Shown here in pieces: positions 48,238-59,336 of a DNA stretch of 64,000 nucleotides. Numbering within the stretch: the stretch's first letter is position 1; each line of letters opens with the position of its first letter. The DNA is from Prochlorococcus marinus str. AS9601 (lineage in GTDB: Bacteria; Cyanobacteriota; Cyanobacteriia; PCC-6307; Cyanobiaceae), in NCBI RefSeq assembly GCF_000015645.1, contig NC_008816.1, positions 1,054,001 through 1,118,000 on the forward strand. Reading direction: 5' to 3'. Both the position numbers and the translations under genes were made by a program. The notes beneath the pieces were generated by a model that saw nothing but the letters and a program-made list of their open reading frames with translations, searched no databases and was not told the origin of the DNA.

Positions 48238-48462
48238 ATGGAAAATTTCATTAGAAAAAGGATTGACATCGCAACATGTTGGGCAACTAATAGAATTTCT
48301 GCAATGGATACTCTAGAAAGATATGAAGACAGTTATGCAATTGCAGAAGAATTTAGAGAGTGGATATTACATATTGGAGAAAAGAACGAAAATTTAAAAG
48401 ATTCTGTTTTAAACTTCCCAAAGGAATTAAAAAAATTATTAGACCAAAAAGTCAACGATTAA
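48238..48462 (+). CDS. Conserved hypothetical protein, 74 aa
   Basis: Small helical soluble protein: RIDIATCWATNRISAMDTLE then EEFREWILHIGEKN. No known motif. A weak hairpin AAACCC/GGGTTT (48482-48507) follows and may terminate it. Confidence 0.6.
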   Translation: MENFIRKRIDIATCWATNRISAMDTLERYEDSYAIAEEFREWILHIGEKNENLKDSVLNFPKELKKLLDQKVND

Positions 48463-48541
48463 ATAACAAGTCGATCGAGTGAAACCCGCCCTACATAATT
48501 TGGGTTTGTTTATTATTATAAGTAGTGAATTTAGCAAATAA

Positions 48542-49918
48542 ATGGAGAATAAAGAGAACAATTCAAACGTAGAAAATGTTGTAATCATAGGCTCAGGACC
48601 TGCGGGTTATACCGCTGCAATATATGCCGCAAGAGCAAATCTTCAACCATTACTCGTAACAGGATTTAATTCAGGTGGAATTCCTGGTGGCCAATTAATG
48701 ACTACAACATTTGTTGAAAATTATCCAGGGTTCCCAGATGGAGTACTAGGTCCTGAATTAATGGATCTTATGAAGGCTCAAGCAGAAAGATGGGGTACTA
48801 ATTTATACGAAAGTGATGTTGTCTCAATAAATACTGATTCACATCCCTTTGAATTAAAAACTTTAGAAGGGACTATAAAAACTAACTCAATTATTATTGC
48901 AACTGGAGCAAGTGCAAATAGATTAGGAGTGATAAATGAAGATAAATTCTGGAGTAAAGGAATAAGTGCTTGTGCAATCTGTGATGGAGCAACTCCACAA
49001 TTCAGAGATGAAGAATTAGCTGTTATAGGAGGAGGAGACTCTGCATGTGAAGAAGCAGCATACCTCACAAAGTATGGCAGCAAGGTTCATTTAATTGTCA
49101 GATCAGAAAAATTAAGGGCTAGCGCAGCAATGGTTGATAGAGTAAAAGCTAATCCAAAGATAGAAATCCATTGGAACACAAAAGTTAATAAAGCTGATGG
49201 TTTTGAATGGCTTGAGAAAATAGAAACTATTCACTCTCAGGAAGGTAAAGGAGAAATCAATATAAAAGGTCTTTTTTATGCGATAGGACACACACCAAAT
49301 ACGAAGTTCTTAGACAACAAAATTGATTTAGATAATAAAGGTTATATTGCTTGCAAATCAGGAAGACCAGAAACATCTATTGAAGGCATTTTTGCAGCAG
49401 GTGATGTTGTTGATTCTGAGTGGAGACAAGGAGTTACAGCTGCAGGAACTGGATGCATGGCAGCATTAGCTACCGAAAGGTGGCTAGCAGAGAAAAACTT
49501 AGCAAAAACCATAGTCAGAGAAACACCCGAACCAGAAAAAAAACTTAATTCATCAGACTTTAATGAAGAAGAAGTTAATGAAGATACTTTCGATTCAAAT
49601 TCTGAATGGCAAAAAGGCAGTTATGCATTAAGGAAACTTTATCACGAGAGTAAAAAACCTATCTTGGTAATTTTTAGTTCCCCAAGTTGTGGCCCATGCC
49701 ATGTATTAAAACCTCAATTAAAAAGGGTAATCAAAGAACTTGATGGTGCAGTGCTTGGGGTTGAAATAGATATTGATAAAGATCAAAATATTGCAAAACA
49801 AGCTGGTATTAACGGCACACCAACAGTTCAACTTTTTAAAGAAAAATTATTAAAAAAGCAATGGCAAGGTGTTAAACAAAGAAGTGAGTTTAAAGAAGCA
49901 ATAAAAAATATTATCTAA
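48542..49918 (+). CDS. trxB: NADPH thioredoxin reductase with fused thioredoxin (NTRC)
   Basis: 458 residues. FAD-binding GSGPAGYTAA (17-26), redox pair Cys144/Cys147 in CAICDG, NADPH-binding GGGDSACEEA, then a linker and a thioredoxin domain with SCGPC near the C-terminus. The fusion is the NTRC type of plants and cyanobacteria, which reduces 2-Cys peroxiredoxin and other targets with NADPH. Confidence 0.96.
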   Translation: MENKENNSNVENVVIIGSGPAGYTAAIYAARANLQPLLVTGFNSGGIPGGQLMTTTFVENYPGFPDGVLGPELMDLMKAQAERWGTNLYESDVVSINTDSHPFELKTLEGTIKTNSIIIATGASANRLGVINEDKFWSKGISACAICDGATPQFRDEELAVIGGGDSACEEAAYLTKYGSKVHLIVRSEKLRASAAMVDRVKANPKIEIHWNTKVNKADGFEWLEKIETIHSQEGKGEINIKGLFYAIGHTPNTKFLDNKIDLDNKGYIACKSGRPETSIEGIFAAGDVVDSEWRQGVTAAGTGCMAALATERWLAEKNLAKTIVRETPEPEKKLNSSDFNEEEVNEDTFDSNSEWQKGSYALRKLYHESKKPILVIFSSPSCGPCHVLKPQLKRVIKELDGAVLGVEIDIDKDQNIAKQAGINGTPTVQLFKEKLLKKQWQGVKQRSEFKEAIKNII

Positions 49919-49927
49919 AATAACTGG

Positions 49928-50194
49928 TTACTTATTATTCCTCTTGGGGTTATTTTTATTAGTTGTGGGTTTAGAACCCCCTGCATTTCTTTCTCTATAA
50001 GTTATCCTTCCTCTAGAAAGATCATAAGGACTTATCTCAACTAACACTTTGTCTCCAGCTAATAATTTAATTCTAAATTTAGTCAATTTACCAGCAGCTC
50101 TACATAAACATTGATGTCCTTCAGGCTGTTCCAAGGTAACCAAATAAAATCCATTTCCCTGCTCTTTTTCTATTACTCCTGAAGTTTCAATCAT
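49928..50194 (-). CDS. infA: Translation initiation factor IF-1
   Basis: 88 residues, OB fold: MIETSGVIEKEQGNGFYLVT, GHQCLCRAAGKLTKFRI, LLAGDKVLVEISPYDLSRGR and ITYRERNAGG. The tail is longer and Lys/Asn-rich compared with the usual 70-75 residues. It binds the 30S A site. Convergent with trxB. Confidence 0.9.
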   Translation of the reverse strand: MIETSGVIEKEQGNGFYLVTLEQPEGHQCLCRAAGKLTKFRIKLLAGDKVLVEISPYDLSRGRITYRERNAGGSKPTTNKNNPKRNNK

Positions 50195-50286
50195 TAATTA
50201 ATCTTTTACTACATTCATATTATCAGAAAAAGATTGGCCAAAATTGATTTAAGAAAAATTACATACGTAACAATATAGAATTCAAT

Positions 50287-50499
50287 TCAAATTGAAAATT
50301 TAATTTCATTAATTATTTGAAGTTGACCATAGTAAAAATTAGCTTTTGCAATTTTTTCAGAATCTTCTAATTGATCAAAAAAAACAAAGCCAAGGCTTTC
50401 CCATAATGAAGATCCGCAAACATTATTCAATTCATTTTTTGCTTCTTTTGCAAAATTATCTAGTTTTCGTTCAAGATTTTTAGACTTAGAAACAGACAT
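50287..50499 (-). CDS. Conserved hypothetical, 70 aa
   Basis: Helical soluble protein (NLERKLDNFAKEAKNELNN then WESLGFVFFDQLEDSEK). Unassigned. It lies between infA and ycf39, all leftward. Confidence 0.55.
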   Translation of the reverse strand: MSVSKSKNLERKLDNFAKEAKNELNNVCGSSLWESLGFVFFDQLEDSEKIAKANFYYGQLQIINEIKFSI

Positions 50500-50553
50500 A
50501 GATCAGTAATTTTATTTAGTACAAATATACTATATAAGTCTAAAATTGCAATA

Positions 50554-51516
50554 TTAAAAAGGTAATCTCTTTTTTTCTTCAATATTTAGATCTGCTTCCA
50601 TTTCTCTTAATCTCTTAAGAATTTGTTGGTAGTACTCCTTTATATAACTCTCTAGTGATGTCATATCTTCTTTTTTAAGTTCTAATATTTCGTAAGTTTT
50701 GCTCATGTCAGCATCTAATGATTCACCACTACTAGTTACTTCAGCAAAAGCCAATCGCTCAGCAACATTAAGAGAATCTTGAAAAAAGGAAACTACTTTT
50801 TGAGTGACACTAATAAGGAAAGGGGAAACTCTAAAAATTTTCGCTTTTTTTTCACTAAATTTTTCACATAAAGATATAACTTCATTTGAATCCCATGCTT
50901 TGGGACCTACTAGTGGCAATGATGTTCTGTGAGTTTTTGGATTATTTACTGCTGCTACAACAACTTTCGCCATATCTTGCGTATTCATATAAGCAATTTT
51001 AGTTGGAGTTCCACTCATCCACACTGCTTGACTATCCAAGATTGGGATTGCGAATTGACCAATAACTCCTTGCATAAAAGCTGCACATTTGAAGATTGTA
51101 TAGTCTAAATCAGATTTTTCAAGAAGTTTTTCAGTGCAAAATTTAATGTCCATTAAAGGAACATTTCTAAACTTTTCTGTTAGGAGGATAGAAAGGAATA
51201 TTACCCTTTTTACGTTTAAAGATTCGCAAGCATTGAATAAGTTAAGTTTTCCATCCCAATCAATTTCATAAATACTTTTAGGATCATCTGGCCTACTAGT
51301 CGCTGCATCAATAACTACTTCAATATCTTGCAATGCATATTCGATATCAGAAGAATTTAATAAATTACCTTTTGTTAGCTCACAACCCCATTCTTGTAGA
51401 AAGGAAGCTTTTCTTGGATTTCTTACAAAGCATCTTACTTCATGTCCCTCTTCTATAGCTTGCTTTGCTATTTGTCTACCAAGTGTCCCTGTTGCTCCTA
51501 CTAAAAGAATCTTCAT
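50554..51516 (-). CDS. ycf39: Ycf39/HCF244-type PSII assembly factor
   Basis: 320 residues of the atypical short-chain dehydrogenase family: GATGTLGRQIA at the N-terminus, then ATSRPDDPKSIYEIDWDGKL and IAYMNTQDMAKVV. Ycf39 works with Hli proteins in delivering chlorophyll to nascent D1. That links this core gene functionally with psbA and hli of the island. Confidence 0.94.
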   Translation of the reverse strand: MKILLVGATGTLGRQIAKQAIEEGHEVRCFVRNPRKASFLQEWGCELTKGNLLNSSDIEYALQDIEVVIDAATSRPDDPKSIYEIDWDGKLNLFNACESLNVKRVIFLSILLTEKFRNVPLMDIKFCTEKLLEKSDLDYTIFKCAAFMQGVIGQFAIPILDSQAVWMSGTPTKIAYMNTQDMAKVVVAAVNNPKTHRTSLPLVGPKAWDSNEVISLCEKFSEKKAKIFRVSPFLISVTQKVVSFFQDSLNVAERLAFAEVTSSGESLDADMSKTYEILELKKEDMTSLESYIKEYYQQILKRLREMEADLNIEEKKRLPF

Positions 51517-51573
51517 ACTTAAGATTTACTTAACTTTAAGACCATAACTCAAATTGTGATGTATCCGTGAGAA

Positions 51574-51672
51574 TCAGTCTCCCTGAAACTTTAATAACAA
51601 AGCACCACCTACTAATCCTATTGGTATCAGTATCCAAAAAACTGCTGCAATACTAAAAATTTCTTTAGCCAT
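51574..51672 (-). CDS. petM: Cytochrome b6f complex subunit PetM
   Basis: 32 residues, [20 protein letters not shown] then [12 protein letters not shown]: one span, matching PetM. It precedes ycf39 by 57 bases on the same strand. Divergent from the hydrolase gene at 51767. Confidence 0.92.
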
Positions 51673-51766
51673 AGTAAAATTGAATGATTACTATAATTTA
51701 CATTCAAAATACATTTATTTGTTAAAAATGTAGATAATTCAAATATCTTGAAAATTTTTTGAATAT

Positions 51767-52708
51767 ATGGATAATAATTTTAAAAAAAATATAAACATTC
51801 CTAATTACTGGAATTGGAAAGGTTTTAAAATTTGTTGGAGTGTTACAGGCGAAGAAAATGAGATTCCAATTATCTTTCTCCATGGATTTGGAGCAAGTCG
51901 AAAACATTGGAGAAACAATTTAGAGTATTTTGCGAAAAAGAATTTTGCCTCTTATTCTTTGGATTTAATAGGATTTGGGGATTCAGATCAACCCGGGATT
52001 AGACAAATCGGAAAATTAAATAATGAGATTTGGGGTGATCAAGTGAAAGACTTTATTGCACAGGTAATAAGACCAAAGAATTCTGGGAAAGTAATTCTTA
52101 TTGGCAATTCCCTTGGATCACTAGTTGCTTTAACATGTGCTGTTTCATTAGAGGATCAGATTGCAACAGTTATTGCATCGCCTTTGCCAGATCAAATTCA
52201 AGAATATAAACAGTCCATAACAAAAAAATCATCATTTAAGAAATTTCAAGATAGATTCATAACGATATTTTTTTTGTTTTTCCCTTTGGAGATTATTTTA
52301 TTTTTAATAACTAAATTAGGGGTTATTAAACTGGGACTAAATTCTGCCTATTTTAAAAAAGATAATATTGATCGCGAACTAATAGATTTGGTAACAAAAC
52401 CAGTTTTAAGGAGAACTTCAGCTAGATCATTAAGAGCAATGTGTATTGGAATGTCTTCTAGAGATGAAAAATTTAAAGCTTCTTACCTTTTGAGAAAACT
52501 TAGCGCCTCAAAAAAAGTTCCTTTTTTATTAATTTGGGGTGAAAAAGATAATTTCATACCTTTGTTTGTTGGTAAAAAGATTGCAAATTTCCATAGATGG
52601 GTAAAATTAAAAATAATATCCAATTCAGGGCATTGTATCCATGATGAAGACCCTTCAGTATTCAATAGAGTTTCTTATGAATGGATTAGAGATTTAAAAA
52701 CCTTTTAA
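51767..52708 (+). CDS. Alpha/beta-fold hydrolase
   Basis: 313 residues. IIFLHGFGASRKHW (oxyanion), Ser115 in IGNSLGS, WGEKDNFIP (acid) and SGHCIHDEDP (His). The family resembles cyanobacterial chlorophyll- or lipid-related hydrolases, but the substrate is unknown. Three bases before ilvH. Confidence 0.9.
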   Translation: MDNNFKKNINIPNYWNWKGFKICWSVTGEENEIPIIFLHGFGASRKHWRNNLEYFAKKNFASYSLDLIGFGDSDQPGIRQIGKLNNEIWGDQVKDFIAQVIRPKNSGKVILIGNSLGSLVALTCAVSLEDQIATVIASPLPDQIQEYKQSITKKSSFKKFQDRFITIFFLFFPLEIILFLITKLGVIKLGLNSAYFKKDNIDRELIDLVTKPVLRRTSARSLRAMCIGMSSRDEKFKASYLLRKLSASKKVPFLLIWGEKDNFIPLFVGKKIANFHRWVKLKIISNSGHCIHDEDPSVFNRVSYEWIRDLKTF

Positions 52709-52711
52709 AAT

Positions 52712-53236
52712 ATGAAACATACATTATCAGTTCTTGTAGAAGATGAATCTGGAGCCTTGAGTAGAATCTCAGGTCTCTTCGCTAGAAGAGGATTCAACAT
52801 AGATAGCCTTGCAGTAGGACCTGCAGAATCTAAAGGTATTTCAAGGTTAACAATGGTAGTAGAGGGAGATGATGAAACTCTTCAACAAATGACTAAGCAA
52901 CTTAATAAGTTATTTAATGTTCTGGGAGTCGTAGATTTTACTAATCTCGCAGCTGTTGAAAGGGAATTGATGTTACTAAAAGTTTCATCGAAAGAAGATA
53001 CTAGGAGTAATATCCTTGATATAGTACAGATCTTCCGTGCAAAAGTTGTTGATGTATCAGATATGGCCTTAACTCTCGAGGTAGTTGGAGATCCTGGGAA
53101 GTTAGTTGCTCTAGAGAAATTACTCGAGCCATACGGCATCCTTGAAATAGCGAGGACTGGTAAGGTAGCTCTTAAACGCTCTTCAGGAGTTAATACAGAA
53201 ATGTTGAAAATAAATAAATATTCTCTAGAAATTTAA
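52712..53236 (+). CDS. ilvH: Acetolactate synthase small (regulatory) subunit
   Basis: 174 residues: ACT domain with [20 protein letters not shown] and [15 protein letters not shown], then a second ferredoxin-like domain. Regulates IlvB by valine feedback in branched-chain amino acid synthesis. It overlaps the end of the convergent cyclophilin gene by four bases. Confidence 0.96.
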   Translation: MKHTLSVLVEDESGALSRISGLFARRGFNIDSLAVGPAESKGISRLTMVVEGDDETLQQMTKQLNKLFNVLGVVDFTNLAAVERELMLLKVSSKEDTRSNILDIVQIFRAKVVDVSDMALTLEVVGDPGKLVALEKLLEPYGILEIARTGKVALKRSSGVNTEMLKINKYSLEI

Positions 53237-53844
53237 TTAGAAATCTGGACTGCCTTAATGTAGTCTTCTTTATTTATTTTTTCGAGTACGTCTAATCCTT
53301 TAATAATCTTTCCAAAAATCGAATATCTTCCATCTAGTTCTGGGATCTTAGTCGTTACAAAAAAAAATTCAGTAGATGAAGACTTATCCTTTCCACTTTT
53401 AACCATAGCGATTGATCCACTCTCAAAAGTATTAACTAAATTTACTGTTTCAATAGGATTTTTTATTTGATAGTTGTATCTCGGTTTTACTTCTTCTTTG
53501 AATTTTATTTCTAAAGGTATTGTTGGACTTTTCTTATTCAGGTTTTGTTGTCGTTCTGTATAAAATTTATTTTCCGGATTAACGCCGCCATGTATAAATC
53601 TTATTTGGGGGTAGTTTATTATTTTATAAAATTTTTGATTTACATAAATATTATTTTCTATGTTTTCCAGAAAATTTGATACTGTTACTGGGTTATCTTT
53701 ACCAAATAATTTTACCGCAAAATCACCTTTTGAAGTTTTAAAACTAACTACTTTATTGCTCTGAATACAACTAAATTTAAGTTTTTGGCAGTAATAATTT
53801 GGATCAATCTTACTTTTATAACTACATGCTTGAACCAAAAACAA
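53233..53844 (-). CDS. Cyclophilin-type peptidyl-prolyl isomerase, probable lipoprotein
   Basis: Cyclophilin domain with [42 protein letters not shown] and [14 protein letters not shown]. The catalytic Arg region is divergent. Upstream in frame is [20 protein letters not shown], a lipoprotein signal with lipobox LVQAC, but no ATG; the coordinates use a TTG at 53844, and a non-ATG codon further up may be the true start. Confidence 0.85.
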   Translation of the reverse strand: MFLVQACSYKSKIDPNYYCQKLKFSCIQSNKVVSFKTSKGDFAVKLFGKDNPVTVSNFLENIENNIYVNQKFYKIINYPQIRFIHGGVNPENKFYTERQQNLNKKSPTIPLEIKFKEEVKPRYNYQIKNPIETVNLVNTFESGSIAMVKSGKDKSSSTEFFFVTTKIPELDGRYSIFGKIIKGLDVLEKINKEDYIKAVQISN

Positions 53845-53885
53845 AACCTGTATAAGAGATAATGTTTTTAAAAAATATTTTTTTT

Positions 53886-54443
53886 TTATTTTAGGCCCTC
53901 CAAATTAACATCTAAAAATTTAGCTAGACGAGCTCCTTCTTCTTCAACCTGAAGCAATGGTTTTAGTTCACCCGCACCGCTTAGAGGGAGAGGTTTTTTT
54001 CTACCTTTTAATACTAGAGCAATTCTTCTTCTAGGATTAAATCCCTCACTTATATCCAACTTTACAGATTTAATTTCATCAAAATTTAATTTAACTTCAA
54101 CATCTTTAAATAATCCCTTTCTTTTTATTTCTACAGATTTTGATGATTTATCAAAATAATTACTTCCTGAACCAAAGTTTATGTAAACCAAATACCACAA
54201 GTAAAAATTTAATAAATTAGCTATTACTCCGTATGCTCCCATTATTATTCCTTGAGGTATAAACAACAAAGTTGAAGGATTTCCTAAAGGTAATAAATCC
54301 CTTCCTGTGTAGCTAGATATAGAGGCCAAAAGAAAACCAATACCTCCTATAGTCAACATCCCTCCAATAATATAATTTGAAATTTTTCTTGATCCACCAA
54401 TTTTTTGTTCGATTTTATCGAATGACGTGAGGTCTGAATTCAT
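53886..54443 (-). CDS. ycf4: Photosystem I assembly protein Ycf4
   Basis: 185 residues. Two spans near the N-terminus (about 24-45 and 65-88), then a soluble domain with LNFDEIKSVKLDISEGFNPR and KPLPLSGAGELKPL, typical of Ycf4. Scaffold for PSI assembly. Divergent from psbD. Confidence 0.96.
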   Translation of the reverse strand: MNSDLTSFDKIEQKIGGSRKISNYIIGGMLTIGGIGFLLASISSYTGRDLLPLGNPSTLLFIPQGIIMGAYGVIANLLNFYLWYLVYINFGSGSNYFDKSSKSVEIKRKGLFKDVEVKLNFDEIKSVKLDISEGFNPRRRIALVLKGRKKPLPLSGAGELKPLLQVEEEGARLAKFLDVNLEGLK

Positions 54444-54625
54444 TTTTATCTTTTTTTAGAGCCTAATTCAGATAATTTAACAAACTAAGGGAGTATTCTT
54501 ACCTAATTTTTAATAAAAAAGTCAGGAAAGCTTTACAAGGCATTTCAGATATACAAATATTTCCCCACATTACTCTCAATCTTTGTTACAGTCACTGCGT
54601 ATCCCGAAGCTAAAAACGATTTCTC

Positions 54626-55702
54626 ATGACGATCGCAGTTGGTAGCGCCCCACAAAGAGGATGGTTTGATGTCCTTGATGATTGGTTGAAGCGCGACCGC
54701 TTTGTATTTATTGGTTGGTCCGGACTACTCCTACTTCCTTGTGCATATCTTGCTATAGGTGGTTGGTTCGTCGGAACAACATTTGTTACCTCTTGGTACA
54801 CACATGGAGTTGCAAGCTCATACCTTGAAGGTTGTAACTTTTTAACAGCAGCTGTAAGTACCCCTGGTGATGCCATGGGACACAGTCTTCTATTTTTATG
54901 GGGTCCTGAAGCCCAAGGTAGTTTCGTAAGATGGCTACAGCTTGGTGGTCTTTGGAACTTCGTTGCATTACATGGAGTATTTGGCCTTATTGGTTTTATG
55001 CTTCGTCAGTTTGAAATTGCTGGCCTTGTTGGAATTAGACCTTACAACGCTTTAGCATTCTCAGCAGTAATTGCAGTATTTACAAGTATTTTCCTTATTT
55101 ATCCTTTAGGACAGCATAGTTGGTTCTTCGCACCTTCATTCGGTGTTGCAGCAATCTTCCGTTACATTCTGTTCATTCAAGGTTTTCATAATATTACTTT
55201 AAATCCATTTCACATGATGGGTGTTGCTGGAATTCTTGGTGGTGCTCTACTTTGCGCTATTCATGGAGCTACAGTACAAAACACTTTGTATGAAGATACA
55301 AGTATTTATACAGATGGTAAGGTTCAAAGTTCAACATTTAGAGCTTTTGACCCAACTCAAGAAGAAGAAACTTATTCAATGATTACAGCGAATAGATTCT
55401 GGAGTCAAATCTTCGGTATTGCTTTCTCAAACAAGCGTTTCTTACATTTCTTGATGCTATTTGTACCTGTAATGGGTATGTGGACATCTTCAATTGGTAT
55501 CGTCGGCTTAGCACTAAACTTAAGAGCTTATGATTTCGTAAGCCAAGAAATTCGTGCAGCAGAAGATCCAGAATTTGAAACTTTCTATACAAAAAATATA
55601 CTTTTGAACGAAGGTATGCGAGCATGGATGTCTTCTGTGGATCAACCACACGAAAACTTTGTATTCCCTGAGGAGGTTCTTCCACGTGGAAACGCCCTTT
55701 AA
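54626..55702 (+). CDS. psbD: Photosystem II protein D2
   Basis: 358 residues. Partner of D1 that binds QA and the non-haem iron. [18 protein letters not shown] includes the TyrD region, [12 protein letters not shown] carries the chlorophyll and iron His. psbC begins inside the gene; the two overlap by 17 bases, the classic psbD-psbC arrangement. The leader has isolated TTTACA and GTTACA boxes (54532, 54588) but no clear HLR1 pair. Confidence 0.98.
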   Translation: MTIAVGSAPQRGWFDVLDDWLKRDRFVFIGWSGLLLLPCAYLAIGGWFVGTTFVTSWYTHGVASSYLEGCNFLTAAVSTPGDAMGHSLLFLWGPEAQGSFVRWLQLGGLWNFVALHGVFGLIGFMLRQFEIAGLVGIRPYNALAFSAVIAVFTSIFLIYPLGQHSWFFAPSFGVAAIFRYILFIQGFHNITLNPFHMMGVAGILGGALLCAIHGATVQNTLYEDTSIYTDGKVQSSTFRAFDPTQEEETYSMITANRFWSQIFGIAFSNKRFLHFLMLFVPVMGMWTSSIGIVGLALNLRAYDFVSQEIRAAEDPEFETFYTKNILLNEGMRAWMSSVDQPHENFVFPEEVLPRGNAL

Positions 55703-57068
55703 TAATTTATTAAGAGCTCCAAACCAAAGTATTGAGGAAACTGGTTATGCCTGGTATGTAGGCAACGCTAGATTAATCAATTTATCTGGACGTTTATTGG
55801 GAGCTCACATTGCTCACTCTGGACTAATAGTCTTTTGGGCGGGAGCAATGATGCTCTTTGAGGTTAATCATTTCACTTTTGATAAACCAATGTGGGAGCA
55901 AGGTTTAATCTGTATGCCACACGTTGCAATGTTTGGCTACGGGATAGGCCCAGGTGGTGAAGTTACTGATATCATGCCTTTCTTCCAAGCAGGCGTGGTT
56001 CATTTGATAGCTTCTGCTGTTCTTGGTTTTGGTGGTATTTACCATTCATTAGCAGGCCCAGAAAAACTTGAAGAAGATTTTCCATTTTTCTCCACCGATT
56101 GGAGAGATAAAAATCAAATGACAAATATTCTTGGATATCATTTGATTGTATTAGGTGTAGGTGCATTAGCATGGTCAGTTAACTGGTGTTTTATTGGCGG
56201 TGCATATGACACATGGGCACCTGGTGGTGGTGAAGTCAGACTTGTTAATCCAACTTTAGATCCGAGAGTTATTCTTGGTTATCTATTTAGATCTCCATGG
56301 GGAGGAGCTGGTTCAATAATCGGTGTCAACTCCATCGAAGATATTGTTGGTGGACACGTTTACGTGGGTATTACTGCAATTATTGGAGGAATATTCCATA
56401 TCTTCACAAAACCCTTTGGATGGGCAAGAAGAGCATTCATCTGGAATGGTGAAGGACTATTAAGTTATGCTCTTGGTGGAATTTGTGTAGCAAGTTTCAT
56501 TGCTTCAACATTCATTTGGTTTAACAATACTGCTTACCCTTCAGAATTTTATGGCCCAACAAATGCTGAAGCTTCACAGGCTCAAAGCTTTACTTTCCTA
56601 GTGAGAGACCAAAGAATTGGAGCTAACGTAGGTTCAACAATGGGACCAACAGGTCTAGGTAAGTATCTCATGAGATCTCCTACTGGTGAAATTATATTTG
56701 GTGGTGAAACAATGAGATTTTGGGATTTCAGAGGTCCATGGTTAGAGCCTTTAAGAGGTCCTAATGGTTTGAGCCTTGAGAAAATTCAAAATGATATTCA
56801 GCCTTGGCAGGTAAGAAGAGCAGCTGAATATATGACTCATGCTCCTAACGCTTCTATCAACTCTGTTGGTGGAATCATTACAGAGCCAAATGCTGTTAAC
56901 TTCGTTAACCTAAGACAATGGTTAGCTGCAGCTCAATTCTTCCTAGGATGGTTTACATTTATCGGTCATCTTTGGCATGCTGGACGTGCTAGAGCTGCCG
57001 CTGCTGGTTTCGAGAAAGGAATCGACAGAAAGAGTGAACCAGCTCTAGAAATGCCTGATCTAGATTAA
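55686..57068 (+). CDS. psbC: Photosystem II CP43 antenna protein
   Basis: 460 residues from a GTG ([14 protein letters not shown]), the usual psbC start inside psbD; an ATG 27 bases upstream would add nine residues not found in CP43. Six spans with His ligands and the large lumenal loop bearing [14 protein letters not shown] and its Arg/Glu ligands near the Mn cluster. Confidence 0.98.
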   Translation: METPFNNLLRAPNQSIEETGYAWYVGNARLINLSGRLLGAHIAHSGLIVFWAGAMMLFEVNHFTFDKPMWEQGLICMPHVAMFGYGIGPGGEVTDIMPFFQAGVVHLIASAVLGFGGIYHSLAGPEKLEEDFPFFSTDWRDKNQMTNILGYHLIVLGVGALAWSVNWCFIGGAYDTWAPGGGEVRLVNPTLDPRVILGYLFRSPWGGAGSIIGVNSIEDIVGGHVYVGITAIIGGIFHIFTKPFGWARRAFIWNGEGLLSYALGGICVASFIASTFIWFNNTAYPSEFYGPTNAEASQAQSFTFLVRDQRIGANVGSTMGPTGLGKYLMRSPTGEIIFGGETMRFWDFRGPWLEPLRGPNGLSLEKIQNDIQPWQVRRAAEYMTHAPNASINSVGGIITEPNAVNFVNLRQWLAAAQFFLGWFTFIGHLWHAGRARAAAAGFEKGIDRKSEPALEMPDLD

Positions 57069-57091
57069 TTTCTATTTCATCTTTAAAAAAG

Positions 57092-57118
57092 CCCTATCTT
57101 TAGATAGGGTTTTTTTTG
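57092..57118 (+). terminator. psbD-psbC terminator
   Basis: CCCTATC/GATAGGG with a 4-base loop followed by nine Ts. Confidence 0.93.
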
Positions 57119-57128
57119 CTCAATTTTA

Positions 57129-57740
57129 TTATCTATATAAATTTTCTCTGAGCCATGGCAAACTTAAACCCATTACATTACTAAAACAACCCTCTATTTT
57201 TTCTATATATTTGCCACCAATACCTTCCAAGGCAAATCCTCCTGCGCAATATAAAGGTTCATTTGTATCTACATAACTCTTGATTTCCCAATCCTCCAAA
57301 TTAGAAAAATAAACTCTTGAACTTACTGTTTTTTTTATTATTTCAGTGATTTTAAAAATATTGGAAGTTGAATCAAAATTCCCAATTATTAGAGTATGAC
57401 CAGTATGTAAAAATCCAAATTCTCCAGACATTTTTTTCCATCTAATAAATGCCTCCTCTTTGTTAGATGGTTTTCCATAAGCTTCTCCTTTAAATTCAAA
57501 AATTGAATCGCACCCAAGTATTTCCATAGTTCCATAATTAAATTCTTCGGGCAATGATAAGTTTTGAATATTTTCAGATAAACTATTAGCCTTTTGAAAA
57601 GATAATTCCAAAGCTAAATTAAATATATTCTTTTCTTGAATAGTAGTTTCATCAAATTTACTTGCTATTTGGATAAATTCGATTTGACAATTTTCTAGTA
57701 ATTTCTTTCTAGATTGAGAAGCAGAGGCTAGAATTAACAC
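57129..57740 (-). CDS. maf: Maf-family nucleotide pyrophosphatase
   Basis: 203 residues: [14 protein letters not shown] at the start, [11 protein letters not shown] with the catalytic Asp, and [17 protein letters not shown], then HTGHTLI. Maf hydrolyses non-canonical nucleoside triphosphates. Convergent with psbC across a shared terminator. Confidence 0.93.
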   Translation of the reverse strand: MLILASASQSRKKLLENCQIEFIQIASKFDETTIQEKNIFNLALELSFQKANSLSENIQNLSLPEEFNYGTMEILGCDSIFEFKGEAYGKPSNKEEAFIRWKKMSGEFGFLHTGHTLIIGNFDSTSNIFKITEIIKKTVSSRVYFSNLEDWEIKSYVDTNEPLYCAGGFALEGIGGKYIEKIEGCFSNVMGLSLPWLRENLYR

Positions 57741-57806
57741 AAATTTTTTACCAAATTATAATTCAATTTAATAATTAATAAATTTTAAAATTAATATAAA
57801 TTACTA

Positions 57807-59336
57807 ATGGAGTTAGAAGCAAAATTACATGAAATAAGGAAACCAATAATGGTCTTAGGTACTTCCAGTGGAGCAGGGAAATCGTTAACGGTTACTGCTA
57901 TTTGCAGGATTCTTAAAAATTTAGGAGAAGAACCAATACCTTTTAAAGGACAAAATATGAGTAACAATGCTTGGGTTGATTGGGAAGGTGGAGAGATGGC
58001 ATATTCACAAGCACTTCAAGCTTTTGCTTGTGGTATTAATCCCTCTGCAGAGATGAATCCCATTTTATTAAAACCACAAGGAAACTCAATAAGCGAGGTG
58101 ATTCACCTTGGCAAAAGTATAGGAATAACAACTGCCTCAAATTACTACAAAGATTGGTTTATTCCAGGTTGGGAAGTAATTAAAAAAAGTCTAAGTTCTA
58201 TTTATGAAAAAACCCCAAATTGCCGTTTAATTATCGAAGGTGCTGGAAGTCCAGTAGAAATGAATTTGATTCATAGAGATCTTACTAATTTAAGAGTTGC
58301 TAAGTATTTAAATGCAAATTGCATTTTAGTTACTGATATTGAAAGAGGGGGTGTATTTGCCCAAATAATAGGAACGCTTGAATTAATGAAACCTGAAGAA
58401 AAAAAACTTATTAAGGGGATAATTATAAATAGATTCAGAGGAGACCTTTCATTATTTGCAGAGGGGAAAAAATGGATAGAAAGTAAAACTCAAATTCCCA
58501 TCATTGGAATTATTCCATGGCTAAATGACTCATTTCCTCCAGAAGATTCACTAGATTTATTAGAAAAAAAATCTCGTCACACAACTGCCGAGATAAAAGT
58601 AGGAATTATAAAATTACCATCTATAAGCAATTTTTCAGATTTTGATCCATTAGAAAATGAAAAATCAATACTAATTGAATGGGTAAGAGAATCCCAAAAC
58701 TTAAAAAAGTTCGATTTTATTATCCTTCCTGGAAGTAAGCAAACTATTAAAGATCAAATTTATCTCAAAGAAAGTGGTTTATCTCAGGACATAAAAGAAT
58801 ACTCAAACAATAAAGGAAATATTATTGGTATTTGTGGAGGTTTACAAATGTTAGGGACATCACTTGAAGATCCTTTTTTCAAAGAGGGGTCAAAAAGTTG
58901 TTTAGAACAAAAAATTAAAGGAATTGGATTACTGCCATTAAAAACCACTTTCTTTGAGAAAAAATTGACCAGACAAATCAGCTCCGAATCTTTATGGCCA
59001 TGCCACTCAAAAATTAATGGATTCGAAATTCACAACGGCAAAACTGAATTAGTAGAAAGTGAAAACTTATTAAAGATTAGGCCTATTTTTAAGGATTTAG
59101 ATCTTGGTTGGTATACTGAAAAAAAGGAAGGTGGAACTATCGCAGGTACATACATTCACGGGATCTTTGAAAATGATAATTGGAGAGATCAATATATAAA
59201 TTTAATAAGGAAAAGTAAAAATTTACCAATATTCAATAAAAAATCAATATCTTATAAAAAGAAAAGAGAATCAATTATTGATAATCTTGCCAACGAATTT
59301 GATAAACATCTAAATATCACATCATTACTAAATTGA
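57807..59336 (+). CDS. cobQ: Cobyric acid synthase
   Basis: 509 residues. ATPase-like N-terminal domain with GTSSGAGKS (18-26) and a C-terminal class I GATase domain with GICGGLQMLG (Cys) and YIHGIF (His). Amidates cobyrinic acid in (pseudo)cobalamin synthesis. It overlaps the following ferredoxin by four bases. Confidence 0.97.
   Translation: MELEAKLHEIRKPIMVLGTSSGAGKSLTVTAICRILKNLGEEPIPFKGQNMSNNAWVDWEGGEMAYSQALQAFACGINPSAEMNPILLKPQGNSISEVIHLGKSIGITTASNYYKDWFIPGWEVIKKSLSSIYEKTPNCRLIIEGAGSPVEMNLIHRDLTNLRVAKYLNANCILVTDIERGGVFAQIIGTLELMKPEEKKLIKGIIINRFRGDLSLFAEGKKWIESKTQIPIIGIIPWLNDSFPPEDSLDLLEKKSRHTTAEIKVGIIKLPSISNFSDFDPLENEKSILIEWVRESQNLKKFDFIILPGSKQTIKDQIYLKESGLSQDIKEYSNNKGNIIGICGGLQMLGTSLEDPFFKEGSKSCLEQKIKGIGLLPLKTTFFEKKLTRQISSESLWPCHSKINGFEIHNGKTELVESENLLKIRPIFKDLDLGWYTEKKEGGTIAGTYIHGIFENDNWRDQYINLIRKSKNLPIFNKKSISYKKKRESIIDNLANEFDKHLNITSLLN

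Noticed and set aside
48482-48507. Hairpin AAACCC/GGGTTT as a firm terminator
   Set aside because: The 14-base loop and weak T tract make it marginal; it is mentioned only with the gene at 48238.
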